A DNA stretch of 64,000 bases from Lathyrus oleraceus. Lineage: Eukaryota > Streptophyta > Magnoliopsida > Fabales > Fabaceae. The DNA lies in NCBI RefSeq assembly GCF_024323335.1, contig NC_066579.1:236457475-236521474 (forward strand). The letters run 5' to 3'. Positions 43,331-54,728 of the stretch are shown here, piece after piece (positions within the stretch are counted from its first letter, which is position 1; every line of letters starts with the position of its first letter). A program made the position numbers and the translations under genes. Below the pieces are notes generated by a model that was not told where the DNA came from, made no database searches, and saw only the letters and a list, made by a program, of their open reading frames with translations.

Positions 43331-43822
43331 TCACTCTTTTCTTTTCTTTTTCTTTTTCATTCTTTCATTTTTCTTTTCTTTCTTGCTCATTTTTTTTCTC
43401 ATTTTATTTTGATCTTCTCTCAGCTTACTAGGACCCAATGGTACAAGAATAATCTTTTGTCCATGATGAATAAAAGAGTATTTGTTGGTATAACCTTCAT
43501 GACTAGTCTTTTTATCAAATTTCCAAGGCCTCCCTAACAACAAATGACTAGCCTCCATAGGTCCTACATCATACAACACCACATCATCATACTTCCCAAT
43601 TCTAAGACAAACCTCAACTTGTTTATTAACAACCATTTCGACACTTTCATTAAGCCATTGAAGCTTATATGGCTTAGGGTTAAGTTTTATCTCTAAATTA
43701 AGCTTTGAAACTAACTGAGTACTTGCAACATTAGTACAACTCCCACTATCAATAATTAAAGAACATACCTTTCCTTGAACTAGACATCTTGTATCGAAAA
43801 GATTTTCTCTTTGAGTGGTGTC
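43331..43822 (-). pseudogene. CRM-1 protease and linker, degraded
   Basis: The open part 43331-43636 has VCLRIGKYDDVVLYDVGPME and HLLLGRPWKFD, the C-terminal part of chromovirus protease. A very Lys-rich tail encoded by an A-rich (T-rich on +) run follows. The active-site region lies at about 43700-43790 and is cut by a frame change. Confidence 0.75.
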
Positions 43823-44908
43823 TTACTCTTTGACTAAGTTCCCCAACATCCTCCTCACCATGAGTAACTCTCCACTAGGTATTTCTTCTTCTTCTTCATC
43901 ATCATACTCTTCAACATTCTCATCATCGTCCTCTTCAACAATTACTTCATTTTCCTCCATAAGCATAGTTCTCTTAGTTGGACATTGAGATGCATTATGC
44001 CATTGGCCTTGACACTTGAAACCTATGATTTTTTTATTAGTTGGCACACTTTGAGAAGGTGTAATAGCTTTACCTTTGGTTTCAACCGTGGGCTCCTTAT
44101 ATAATGAAGATGAAGAACCCTCCTCCTTCTTTAGCTTGTCTTTCCAACTTGAATAATTGAAAGTTGTGGAAATTCTCCTTTCTTGGCTCTTTCTTTTGAG
44201 TTGTTGTTCTACTTTCATTTCTCGGTGCATTAAGTCCTCTATCTCCATATAATGCTGCAACTCCACTATGTTACTTATGTCACGATTTAGGCCTTGAAGA
44301 AATATAGCCATTATTGCTTCATTATCTTCCACCACACTGGCCCTTATCTTTGTAACGTCCATCTCCTCGTAGTATTCATCAATACTTTTGGAGACTTGAG
44401 TGAGTCTTTGTAATTTATTGTGCAAATCTCTATTGTAATAGGATAGCACAAATCTCCTCCTCATGATTCTTTTCATCTCTTCCCAAGTTTCAATGGTCGG
44501 TTCATCATATCTTCTCCGTTCTTTGACAAGTTGACCCCTTCATGCCAAGACATAATCTATGAATTCAATGGCAGCAACCTGCACTTTTTGAGCATTAGTA
44601 TAATTGTGACAAGCAAATATTTGTTCAATTTTAGTTTTCCATTCTAAGTAAGTCTCTGGATCATTTTTTCCTTTAAAGGGCGGCACTTTAATTTTTATGC
44701 CACTCAATATGTTCTCCCGAGGCCTCTTCTCACACCTTATCCTCCTCCTTTCCTCCTCATCACCACTAGCTACTGAATTTTCTACTCGATTAATCCTCTC
44801 ATGTATCCCCACTAATTCTTCTCTCAACATTCTTTGCATTCTTGTTGTAAGAGCCTCTAAAAACAACCTATTGGGGATTCCTTCCTCCTCACCTGACATG
44901 ATTATCAC
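43823..44908 (-). pseudogene. CRM-1 gag with one in-frame stop
   Basis: The N-terminal part (44540-44908) has KVPPFKGKNDPETYLEWKTK, the gypsy gag signature. An in-frame TGA at 44540-44542 replaces a likely Trp codon. The frame continues through 43823-44476 with MKRIMRRRFVLSYYNRDLHN, a zinc-knuckle relic (KCQGQWHNASQC, first Cys missing), a long acidic stretch and SGELLMVRRML at the join to protease. Confidence 0.83.
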
Positions 44909-45177
44909 GAAATAAAGAAAAAATTGTCCTCACGTGTTTACACTCAAATTTGGCTTTTTTATAATGAGCATTCTATCCTTTTCCCACTCAATTACTCTTT
45001 TCAATTCTTTAAAGAAACCAAATTCAATCACACAAGAAAAACAATTTCCAAATGGTAAAACACACAAAGCTTGAAATTGAAAGGAAAATAAGAAAACAAA
45101 GACACAAAGTAAAGTAAAAAAAAGTGAGAATAATGGCAGCAAATAATTCTTGAATAATCATAAGCTTCACAACCAGA

Positions 45178-45327
<150 letters not shown>

Positions 45328-45408
45328 TATTATTTTAACACTTCAAAACAGAAACAAAGAAGAAATATCATTGAGATTTGCAATGAACAGTGGTCCTATT
45401 CGAACCTT

Positions 45409-45421
45409 GCTCTGATTACCA
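45409..45421 (-). promoter_or_regulatory. CRM-1 primer binding site, initiator-Met tRNA with one extra base
   Basis: The minus strand reads TGGTAATCAGAGC, the usual TGGTATCAGAGC plus one A. It lies 2 bp inside the 5' LTR edge at 45424. Confidence 0.78.
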
Positions 45422-45423
45422 TT

Positions 45424-46538
45424 TAATGGGTTCTAAATTGTGATTTTAGCCATTTCTTTGATTCACACGAAAATAACAATTATAATTTAATTTTTTTTCT
45501 AGGCTTGTCATTGTAAGGAATGAATATTTAGTATGAAAATGGATTATTTTTGACAAAAATGCTTTTCGGACAGAATTGGCACAAAACACGTGAAATGAAA
45601 AGAAGTTGATGGGAAAGGTAGAGGTGGGGCCCCACACCCTTTCTGTTGACTAGAAAGGATGATAAGCCAAGTGTAGATCACCACAAGAAACTTGGTTTCT
45701 TGATAAGATCGATATTTGGTCCAATCCAGAACCAATAGAGCAATGCTCACAAAATTCCCTCAAAGTCATATTTTTTTAATAAAATTCATTTGTTCTTTAT
45801 TCATGAATGGTGCCTCTCTTATATAGGTGTAGATCACGTGAAAGTACATTAGAAATTCAAAGGAAACTTATTAAATTCAGCCAATAACTCTAACATTAAT
45901 GCCTAGGCTGAATTATTAAAAAACCGTTACAAAAATATTGCAAAATGAATGGAAATGAGTGTTTGGTCTGCTACAATAAGTGTGGGGCGGATCAAGTAAT
46001 GCTTGAATGGTTACAAATTGATTTCCTCACTTTTAATGCTGAATAATAGCACTTCATTACTCTTAATGATTGGCAACGCCACTTAAATACCTTCCTTTTA
46101 TAACCAAATCCACTTTCTCTCTCCTTTTGAATACTCATGATCACTTTTGCACTCCTCTTGCTTCAGTACCTTATTAGCATAAAATTTAATCAAATAAACA
46201 CCATTTAAAACTTTGGATGCTTTAAAATGGATTAAACACGCCAAAAATTCTAACTTAGTGTTTTTGGGCCAAAATTGGTCTCTTACACTTTTATTACATA
46301 ATGATTAAAATAAAACTATTAAAAATGGGTAGCATGCCCCATTTTCATGCCATTATAGTGTTCTTGGATGATAAACACAAGCTTTGGCTCCTTTCCTTCA
46401 ACTAGGTCCTCGTCCTCCATTGAATTAATCATGAATTGCACTAACACCCTATTGGCCTTCCTAGCACGTGCCCTTTTAATATGACCTCCTAAGCTTTAAA
46501 TTGCATCACTTATATCTTATTCGCTTATGTCCTCATCA
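45424..46538 (-). repeat. CRM-1 5' LTR (1115 bp)
   Basis: Partner of 39866-40978. It carries a degraded copy of the pol 3' end (46335-46538), matching 40774-40978 with a 1-bp indel and several stops. Minus-strand TATA box at 45818-45825. The outer edge CCTCATCA is followed by GTTGG, the target copy. Confidence 0.86.
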
Positions 46539-49143
46539 GTTGGGGAGATAGTTGGTTAAAATTAGCAACTGCTTCAGGATTCGGTTTTGTAGAAGCACGT
46601 GCATCTTCACCAAGTGGGTTGTTCTTTGGATGAACAGACGAAAGACTGAAATTAATAAAATCCTACTAGTGGATGTGAGAGTAAGTTTCAGTGGGAGTCG
46701 AACATTGGATACCTGTCGATTTGTCCACCACATCCTTACCTAATTGTCGTGGTCCTTAAAAAATATAAGAGAAATAAAGAGATGTTTAGTCGGAGTTGGA
46801 CATATATATATATAAAAATAACTTTTTGGTCATCTCATGCAAAGCAATACCTAAGGTTCTTTCGTTTCTTTTTTTCTTTGATTGGGAGACCTTTTGGTTG
46901 TTTGTCCTATGCTTTGTCATCAAGATTAGACAATTCTTTTCCTTCTTTATCAGAAGGACCAACGATCGAGGTTGTTGTCTCTTTAGAGGGATTTTTTTTG
47001 GAATTGTGCCTTTTGTCTTATTGATGCTTAGTTTGGGAGAAGGTTTAGGTTTTGGGTTCGAAAAGATTTGAGTCTTCTCTCTATCCTCCAAAATTTCATC
47101 CTCATCTAAGTTATCTATTGGTTCTTGCACGACCTGAAAAGTTAGGTGGTTAGTTTATACCGAATCATCGAAAGCATAAGAAGGAAATTATATGTGTACT
47201 TGTGTCAAAGAAATCTTTGTGGATTTCTTCTTTTTTTCTTGGGTTTAGTGGTTTATGGGGAACTTGGATCCCGTTTTTGACTCTGAAACGAAGATGGCCT
47301 GTAAAAATCATCTCAAAATTAGCATACTCAAGAGATGGATAAAAGACTTACCTTTTTCTTTTGGGGTTCTTCTTCTTTTTTTTCACCTCAGGTGCATTGG
47401 ATGGGCCTTCGATATTGGTCTCGTTTTTTGTTTTCGTTTCACCTACAACAAAAATATAGATGAAGTCGAAGGGATAAAGAAAGGGGGAGGTATGAAAATA
47501 GTAATTGATTGATATGTACTTTCTTTCTTCTTAGGATTTCCTTTTAAGTTGGAGAAGGCGGTCGATAGTCTCTTTCGAAAGTTTTCTTCAAAGAGGCTAC
47601 TTTGAAAATGGTTCGACCACCAATTATCAAACTCCACCATGGAGTAAAAGGAAGGTTTGAATTGGAAGGTGGACAGTTCAAGAGTTTCTTGGCGAACGAA
47701 CACCATGCAATCTTTGTATTTTTTAGAATAAAACTTCCTTTCCAACCAACAAATATCGTTCTCCCAGGTATAAAGAGAAGTTGGCAGCATTTAGCTGAAA
47801 CCAAATTGCCTTGCCACTAGATTGGGTTGGTAGCCGATGAATCCAAAGCTAACAATCCCCATCTCGATACGTGTGGAAAGGAGTTTAGGAGTTAGAAACG
47901 ATGCCCAACAAAATTCGACATTGCATCTGCAATGGGAGTCACGCCAGGAAACCTGTTTCGAAACCAGGTTGGGCCAACACATCTATCCACAAAGGGGACC
48001 ATGGTCAAAATAAAGGTTTTTTATTTAAGGAGCAGGTTAAGATGCTTCATGAAATTTATTTCAAAAGAAGCATCATATGGGGGTAGTTAGGGAAAATATA
48101 GTGCCTTAGATGCTCCTATAATCATCCTCTATCGTCAAATCTTTTGACATGGTTATCTATAACTTTGGTTTGAATGTGGCATTCAACCAAAGCTATAAAA
48201 GCCACAAAGGGCCAGAAAGAAGGTATTTTTTGTTGATTTTGATGACGTGTTTCAGTTTATAAGAAGCATTACCTATAGATTGATATAAAGTGGCTAAGAG
48301 TAACTTTCCAAGAGAGATATTTCGACCTTCATGGAGTTAGACCACTAAGGGGACATATTGTTTTGGCTATTTGTAAAGAACTAGAACAAAAGAAAAATTA
48401 AGAAAGCCAAAGAGTCAGAAACGCTATAATTTCTTGGTCGGAGACCTCTTCGGGTTTTTTCTTATGATGGTCGGTGATGTAGTTTCTAAAGCTGAGATGT
48501 TTGAAGTCAAACTCGTTTACAGTTTCCATTATGGGGGTGAAGGTTTCACATGTAGGTCAAAGTCCTGTGATGGCTGCTACATCGAACAATGTGGCACAGG
48601 CATTCCACAAGGAAATTTAAATGTGTTGGTCGAACCTTCCCAAAAGAATATCAACGCAAATAACATGGCAGGGTTATACCTAAGGCCAATTCTAGATAAT
48701 TGGATTACGTCAAAGATACCTAGGCTTTCCCATTGTTTTTTCCTACTGTTTTGGACCTTGTTGAGTCAGGTTATATACTCCTTAATTTGAGATGGGGGGG
48801 GGGGGGGGGCTGATCGCAAAACACGCATAGGAGTTTCCATGAAGTTTAGGTCTAGGGAGCGTTCTTTGAATGCAAAAGGCATAGCGACAAGATATCATGG
48901 GAAAAAGTTTGTCACCTTTCCAGTGTGTGACTTGGTCGTTGGAAATGGACCTTAGAATGCCAAGAGTTTATCAGAGAGGGACACATGAATGAGTACCACT
49001 TTAGCCCAGATAACAACTTTTTCTTCGGCCAGTGATGGTTCAGGTATGAACTTTCTCCCCTTGTCATCTTTTGATGATAGAATCATGAAAACCAAATGAT
49101 TTTTTCCAGTATCCATTTTGAGAGTTGAAGTGGAAATTGCCAC
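46539..49143 (-). pseudogene. T1 antisense ORF with plant mobile domain, N-terminal part
   Basis: The likely ATG is at 49143 (MAISTSTLKMDTGKN). Conserved stretches follow with stops and shifts between: VIWAKVVLIHVSLSDKLLAF, GPFPTTKSHTGKVTNFF, FKFPCGMPVP, FDVAAITGL with a following ETFTPIMETVNEFDFKHLS, and EIIAFLTLWLS at about 48420. The DVAAITGL and IAFLTLWLS-type motifs identify the plant mobile domain (aminotransferase-like, PMD) found in host proteins such as MAIN and in some Tat and MULE transposons. It is antisense to T1 pol and has its own promoter-like upstream region. It continues, after CRM-1, at 39865. Confidence 0.75.
48794..48809 (+). repeat. G16 homopolymer
   Basis: An uninterrupted run of 16 G within the antisense ORF region, an obvious frame breaker and a possible quadruplex or sequencing-error site. 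Confidence 0.9.
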
Positions 49144-49259
49144 TTTTTAGTTTTGGTAAGCTTGACGCAAGAGAGAAAGAGTTCTTCTGTGTGTAATTTT
49201 TTTTTACTGTGAAGCAAGAGTGAAGAAGATTGAAAGAGAGTGTAAAATGGGTATTTATA
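49144..49259 (-). promoter_or_regulatory. Putative promoter and leader of the T1 antisense ORF
   Basis: On the minus strand CTATAAATACC (TATAAATA, 49252-49259) lies about 110 bp before the ATG at 49143. A pyrimidine-rich stretch with several CTTC/CTCT runs follows, like many plant 5' leaders. It is outside the LTR, so the ORF would have a promoter of its own. Confidence 0.55.
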
Positions 49260-49550
49260 GAAGTGGTTTCCCTCCAAGGGTGAAACACATGGCGACTGCC
49301 TGTTGGACTGAGACGCTTCACTTTCTCAGGAAGGGGGAGAGTTGATGGAAGTTAATGAATTCGTGCAAACCCACGATCTCCAAGAAAATAGGAGTAATGA
49401 TGAATTTTTGAAGAAATCCACGGGAAATGACAATTTGCATTAAAGTTGTAATCATGACACTGATGTCAGCGGAAAGATTTGAACAGTGTCAAAAATAATG
49501 TAAAAAATGCCACTTTCTCCTTTTGATGAAAAAGAAAGTCAAAACATGGA

Positions 49551-49582
49551 TTTTTTTTTGGGGGGGGGGGGGGGGGGGGGGG
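49551..49582 (+). repeat. T9G23 homopolymer
   Basis: Nine T then 23 G, followed by A and five more G. A possible G-quadruplex, and a likely length-uncertain site in assembly. Confidence 0.9.
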
Positions 49583-49972
49583 AGGGGGTAAAAATGCCAC
49601 TTTCCCCTGCAGATGTTCCTTTTATTCTCTGGCTGAGTCTTTCCATTGATTTATTTTCATGGAATCCCTCGTGTCCCCCAACAGTTTTAAAGTCGTAGCC
49701 TGGCCTACGCACGACCTTTTTATCCCCTAGAGTCTCTGTCTCCCTAGTGACTTTTCTTTACGGAATGCATTACACTCCTGCGGACTTTCATTCTCTTCAG
49801 ATTCTTTTCCTTTGTGGCAACATTTTCCCCACGAATATTATTTTTACATTCATATCATATGCATTATGAGGTCTCTTAGGGACCAAAATTTGTTTCTATA
49901 TGTTGTTATTTAAGTCCATTCTACTGAGTCGATACAAAGATTTTAACATTCATCTCCTCAATTAGAACGTCC

Positions 49973-49987
49973 TTAAATAGGGGTACC
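49973..49987 (+). promoter_or_regulatory. T1 polypurine tract
   Basis: TTAAATAGGGGTACC directly precedes the LTR start TGTAAGACCC. It closely resembles the N1 tract on the opposite strand. Confidence 0.8.
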
Positions 49988-52900
49988 TGTAAGACCCTAA
50001 TTTTGACCCTAAGATCCCTCATGTTATTTCTCATCATATGCATTAGAATTGAGATCACACCTTGGTATCCTCCTTACCCCTCATCCATTTGGTTTGCATT
50101 GGGAGAGATCACCAAGCATCATTTGACTGTATCATACTTCATTTTTCATTGTTTACTAACCAAAATACCAAAAATATGCCATTGTATAGTTTAACTCTTT
50201 TGTAGGTAGTGCACATGCTCACCTATGCTCTATCAAGCTCACATCTAAGGTTTAAGACCCTCATTGCAAGGATCTCAATAAATAAGTGGTTTACTATGGC
50301 TCTAAGTATCATATATTAATACCCAAGATCTTCACATGTTATTTTGATCAAGAAATCATCAAGAGTTTGGAGTTGGTTTGCCTTGGAAACCCTAATTCAT
50401 CTGGGTATTTTGTGTGACTTCTTCAACAATTTTTCTTCACCAATTGATCAAATATTTCAAGGGATAGTTCACATTTCATCATATTATGCATATATAATCC
50501 TCCATGAGTCCCAAAAGTCAAGAGAATGTAAAGCTAGCAAGTTGGTTCATGGGGGTTGACCAAAAGAAGTCAACTGATCAAAATTGGGGTTCCCTAGACC
50601 CTGTCTCCTACAATTTTTGTCATATGAAAATGATTCCAAGAGAACAAATTCTCTAAATTACATTCCAAACAACTTTCATGTTTAGGTCTAAAGCTAGTTT
50701 TGCTTGTAAAGTCATATTTTATGGTGAAAGATTATAGGTCATTTTGTCTAAACCCTAATTTGGAGGTCAACTTGTCAAGACCATAACTTTCTCAATTTTA
50801 ATGAGATGAAATCTATTCCAGTTTCATGATCAAATTCAAGATGTCTACTTAAACTTTTATGTTTGGAGGAATTTCAAATTCAACTTTTAAATGCATGTGA
50901 TATGAGGAAACATTATAGGTCATTTTGGGCCAATACCATTGAACAAGTGATTTTCATGAACTTATAAAATGCATAACTCCTTCTTTCTAAATCCAAATGA
51001 GGTCAAATTTGTGACCAATTTGAAGGAATTTGAGAGAGATACAACTTTGGTGAAGGAACGTTTCTCATTTGAAATCCATAGAAAAAGTTACTCAAGGTGG
51101 AAGAAGTGAACATATGGCTTGATACTTATAATTTTTTTTTATATGTTTGATTTTCCAAACTTCCACCTCAAAATTCATCATGATCCAAGCTTCAAATGAA
51201 AAAGTGATAAACATGAAAGTTGTTCCTCTTGATCTAACCTTTCCAAAAAGTCCAAATTCATCCCATTTGGACAAATAATGAATGATTTGCACATGGCTTA
51301 AAGTTGAAGGACCATTTGGAAGATTTGAAGTTCCATTTCTCACACACAAACGCATGGACTTTCCACATGACTTCAATATTGCTTATACTAATTTTTAGAC
51401 CTGAATGCATCATTACATGGGCCTATCACACGCCCATGCATCCATGTAAAGGCAAATTTCTATTTTTGGAATTTTGAAAGAAGTGTGCAATTATCAACCA
51501 CTTGTCCTATAAATAGAACCCTCCATGCTCAAAATTATGGACCCTGGCGCGCAAGCTTTGAATCAGCAACCCTAAACCCTCACATTCAAAGGGTAAGCTT
51601 GGTGATTTTCATTAAAAATCGTGTTTGAAATCTCCCATTGTTTTGAGATTCAAACTCCAAGAGTCCTTCTTCTTCCTTGATCCATTTCCACTCCATCAAG
51701 CATCTGAAGCAAGGCCAAGCCTAATTAAGAGCAAGATCGTGTCCATTTGAATCTGCATTAAAGGTGAATTTCTGAATTTTTCATCTCTTAGATTCTCACT
51801 CAACTCTCCACTATTCTTGTTGATTTTTGTTTGTCTGAAGTCCTACCAATGTAGGCAACAAGATCGAGTTGCTTAGAGGTCAAATCGAAGCAACTCAGAT
51901 CATGATCCTCAAAATTCAACTCCCTGTATCTTCCTATATACTTGGACTTAGGACTTAGGTAAAATTGAGGCCAGATTCGAGCTCCTGAGCATTTTTACTT
52001 TAAATTCATGTCCTCTTTTTTTATTTTTGGGGATGGTTGAAGGTGGACCAGTCCGGTGAGGTCCACCGGAGAAGAAGACCGGAGCTCTGGCTCCGACGAT
52101 GTGTTGGCATGTCTTCAGACCACATGATCCTTCTATTTTGTTTTAATCTTGAGCATCCAAATTGATTACCACGCGTGTGGAACATTGACTAAGGTTCACC
52201 ATGGATAGCGCGCTCTAATCCACTTGATCTACCACCTCAATTAATGGGGGAGATCAAGTGGTCCACGTTTTTTTGTATTTTCTGATTTATGTTTTAATTG
52301 CTTTATTTTCATTAATTCATATTAATTTTAATATTGATCCAAAAAATATGGGACTTTCACGAAAAAAATTCAAATATTTTTCTCTTTCATTTTCTGAATT
52401 AAAATTATTTTTTGAATCAATATTAATATTTGTCATGATTTAATTGTTTTTGTGCATATTTTTAGTTGTTTAAAAATACTTTTAGGTTTCCAAAAATTAT
52501 GAATTTTTTCTCCAAGGTCCTATGACCTTGTTTGACCTATGATAAATCTCTTGGTCATTTATTTGGTGTTTTGAAGAGGCTTTAGGATTTTGATTAACCA
52601 TAATTTAATTTAATGCATTTTAATTGATTTTTAATTGTTTAATTGTAAATAAATTGTGTTGAGCCATTTGTGTTGACTTATTGAGTTTGAGTATGTTGTT
52701 TGGGCCTTGGTCAAGGTTGATTTGACTTTGTTAGATTAAAATCATTGGATTTAGGGGATTGATGAAATGTATATTTCATCTCCCAAAATGAATGAATGAT
52801 TTTAATTTGATAAAAGTCCTCCCATGACCAATTTGTGTTTGTCTCATTTCCCCTCCCTCTTCACCTTCAATCCCTTTCTATCCCATCCATTTCATTGACC

Positions 52901-54728
52901 TATGATATCTCTATATCCTAAGGCAAATTAGTTCATAAACCAAAATAAGTATGAATGAGATTAGGTCCACCCTTTTGCCATTTTCTTTTAAGTGTGGTAT
53001 GTTTTAGTAGTATGGTTCATTATACTATATCTCTAATACACATTAACACTAAAATTTCTATTGCCCGACCTCAAATAGTTGTGACTTCTGCATAAGTCCA
53101 ATTACGATTGCTTAATATAGCGCTAAATTTTGACCCAAAAGCATAGAATTCTAGTAAGTGAGATTGTAAGTCTCCCCCCTTTCATGGTATTGTGTGGAAA
53201 CTTGGACTTTTTTCCTTCCTTTGGAAGATGTCTTGGTTCAAGGATCCATGCTTGTGAATAGAGGGTTGAGTGTTCTCCAAAGAATGACTTAAATTATTGA
53301 AAAGCAAAAGCAATACTAACTTCTAATTATCTAACATTTGACTAACTTTTAATTTCAAGTTATTTACTTTATGCACTTTAAATTAATGTTTTTATCATTT
53401 ACCATTATTCATACCATTTAACTTGTTTATTTTAACGCCATTTTCACTTTGCTCACTTGAGCCATATCTTGTGATTATGTTGTGATTGTATATACTTGTT
53501 TGTGTATTTTATTTGTGTTTGTGCTCTTTTGACCTTAATGTACATAATAACAACAAAAACCCTAAAAAAGAATTTGTATGGACTGTTGGATTTGATCTGA
53601 GACATTGGACTTAGAATTAGGCAACATTCCCTATGCAAAAAGGACTTGGCCAATGCCAACTTTTCTAAAGCCAGTCATTATGAATTGAATTTTCATCTGA
53701 AGCAAGTATTGAGATCCCACTTGAGTTCATCTGCTACATGGTCTTGATGCAAATGTTATTTTGAACCTGTGTTTAATGCCTTATTCTGAGCCATTTAAGG
53801 AGTATGTCATCTGATGCATGGGAGATTATGAAGAAAACTATGAAGTTGCTAGCTTGGATGAGGCTATCTTTATTTGATGGCCTGCTCTTCACCTTGCTGT
53901 TTGTGTATTGATATTGCTTGATTTCTAAAGTCCAAGGGAAAATTAGGTTTCTATATGACATTCTTGTCTATTGGATTGCATCCCATTGGTCATATCTTTT
54001 CAACTCTTAACTTTTAAATTTTTTCTTAGGACTAGTCTCTTCATCTCCTCCCACTTCTTTAATTTCAAATCCCTCCTTCCTTTTCAAAATCTTATTTGCT
54101 TGTGATTTCTAAACTTAGACTCTTTATTGCAAATTAGAAACGTTGCCCTTATGCCATTTCATTTTCAAACTCTTTTTCTTAATCAAATTTATAAATGAAC
54201 TTAACCATACGTGACTTAAAATTTCAAAAGTAAAAAAGAACTAACACTCATTCAAACTCTTTTAGGCCTTTTGTGCCTCTTTTAAACTCAATTTTTTGTT
54301 AAAAGCAATCCACTCACTTTGAAATTGTTACCACGAACTACGAGGTTTTGATCCCTCATTTCATGTTGGTACGTAGGCACAAGTCCGAAGGTATTGTCAA
54401 ACACAAATATATAATTAATGAATTCTTTTCTCATCCCCACACTCTATTTATTGCAAACATCTTTTTTGCCAAAACACATACACACATAAAAAAGGGCTCC
54501 ATAGGAGTACCTAGGACACTTTGGGTGCTAACACCTTCCCTCTGTGTAACAAACCCCCTTACCTGTAATCTCTGGCATTTTATTAGTTTTGATTTGGAAA
54601 CTTCTTATCTTTGGGTTTTGTTCGTACTTTTCCCTTTTTCCTTGGAAACAATAAAAGCGCGGTGGCGACTCTGGTTTTATTGACGTTAAGTTTATCCATA
54701 GCTTAATGGTCATGAATTTACCGCTACA
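49988..54728 (+). repeat. T1 3' LTR (about 4741 bp)
   Basis: Starts TGTAAGACCCTAATTTTGACC after the purine tract and ends near TTACCGCTACA at 54728, where Tekay-2 LTR sequence takes over. A TATA box (TATAAATAG) lies at 51508-51516. A TGGCGACTCTGG stretch near 54662 resembles part of the tRNA-Arg primer complement but is inside the LTR end. The stretch ATTATAGGTCATTTT occurs twice (about 50731 and 50914). No supported gene in 4.7 kb; open frames are short and random. The right edge is set by sequence change, not by a target duplication. Confidence 0.78.
51508..51516 (+). promoter_or_regulatory. TATA box of T1 LTR
   Basis: TATAAATAG, followed about 30 bp on by a likely transcript start region (ATGGACCCTGGCGCG). 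It lies about 1.5 kb into the LTR, fitting a long U3. Confidence 0.6.

Larger units (their letters stand above)
49144..49987. other. T1 spacer: antisense promoter, G-run and polypurine tract
   Basis: It holds the antisense leader and TATA box (below), a repeated ATGCCACTTTC-CC stretch (49507 and 49594), a T9G23 run (49551-49582) and the T1 polypurine tract TTAAATAGGGGTACC (49973-49987) directly before the LTR. No other gene is seen. Confidence 0.7.

Noticed and set aside
46335..46538. Extra 204 bp of pol 3' end outside an apparent 5' LTR of CRM-1, first read as a tandem half-copy or an aberrant plus-strand priming product
   Set aside because: If the LTR is taken to start at TGATGAGG, both LTRs are equal (1113 and 1115 bp), have similar termini and a 4-of-5 target copy. 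The solo LTR at 56849 starts at the same base. The simpler explanation is that pol ends inside the LTR.
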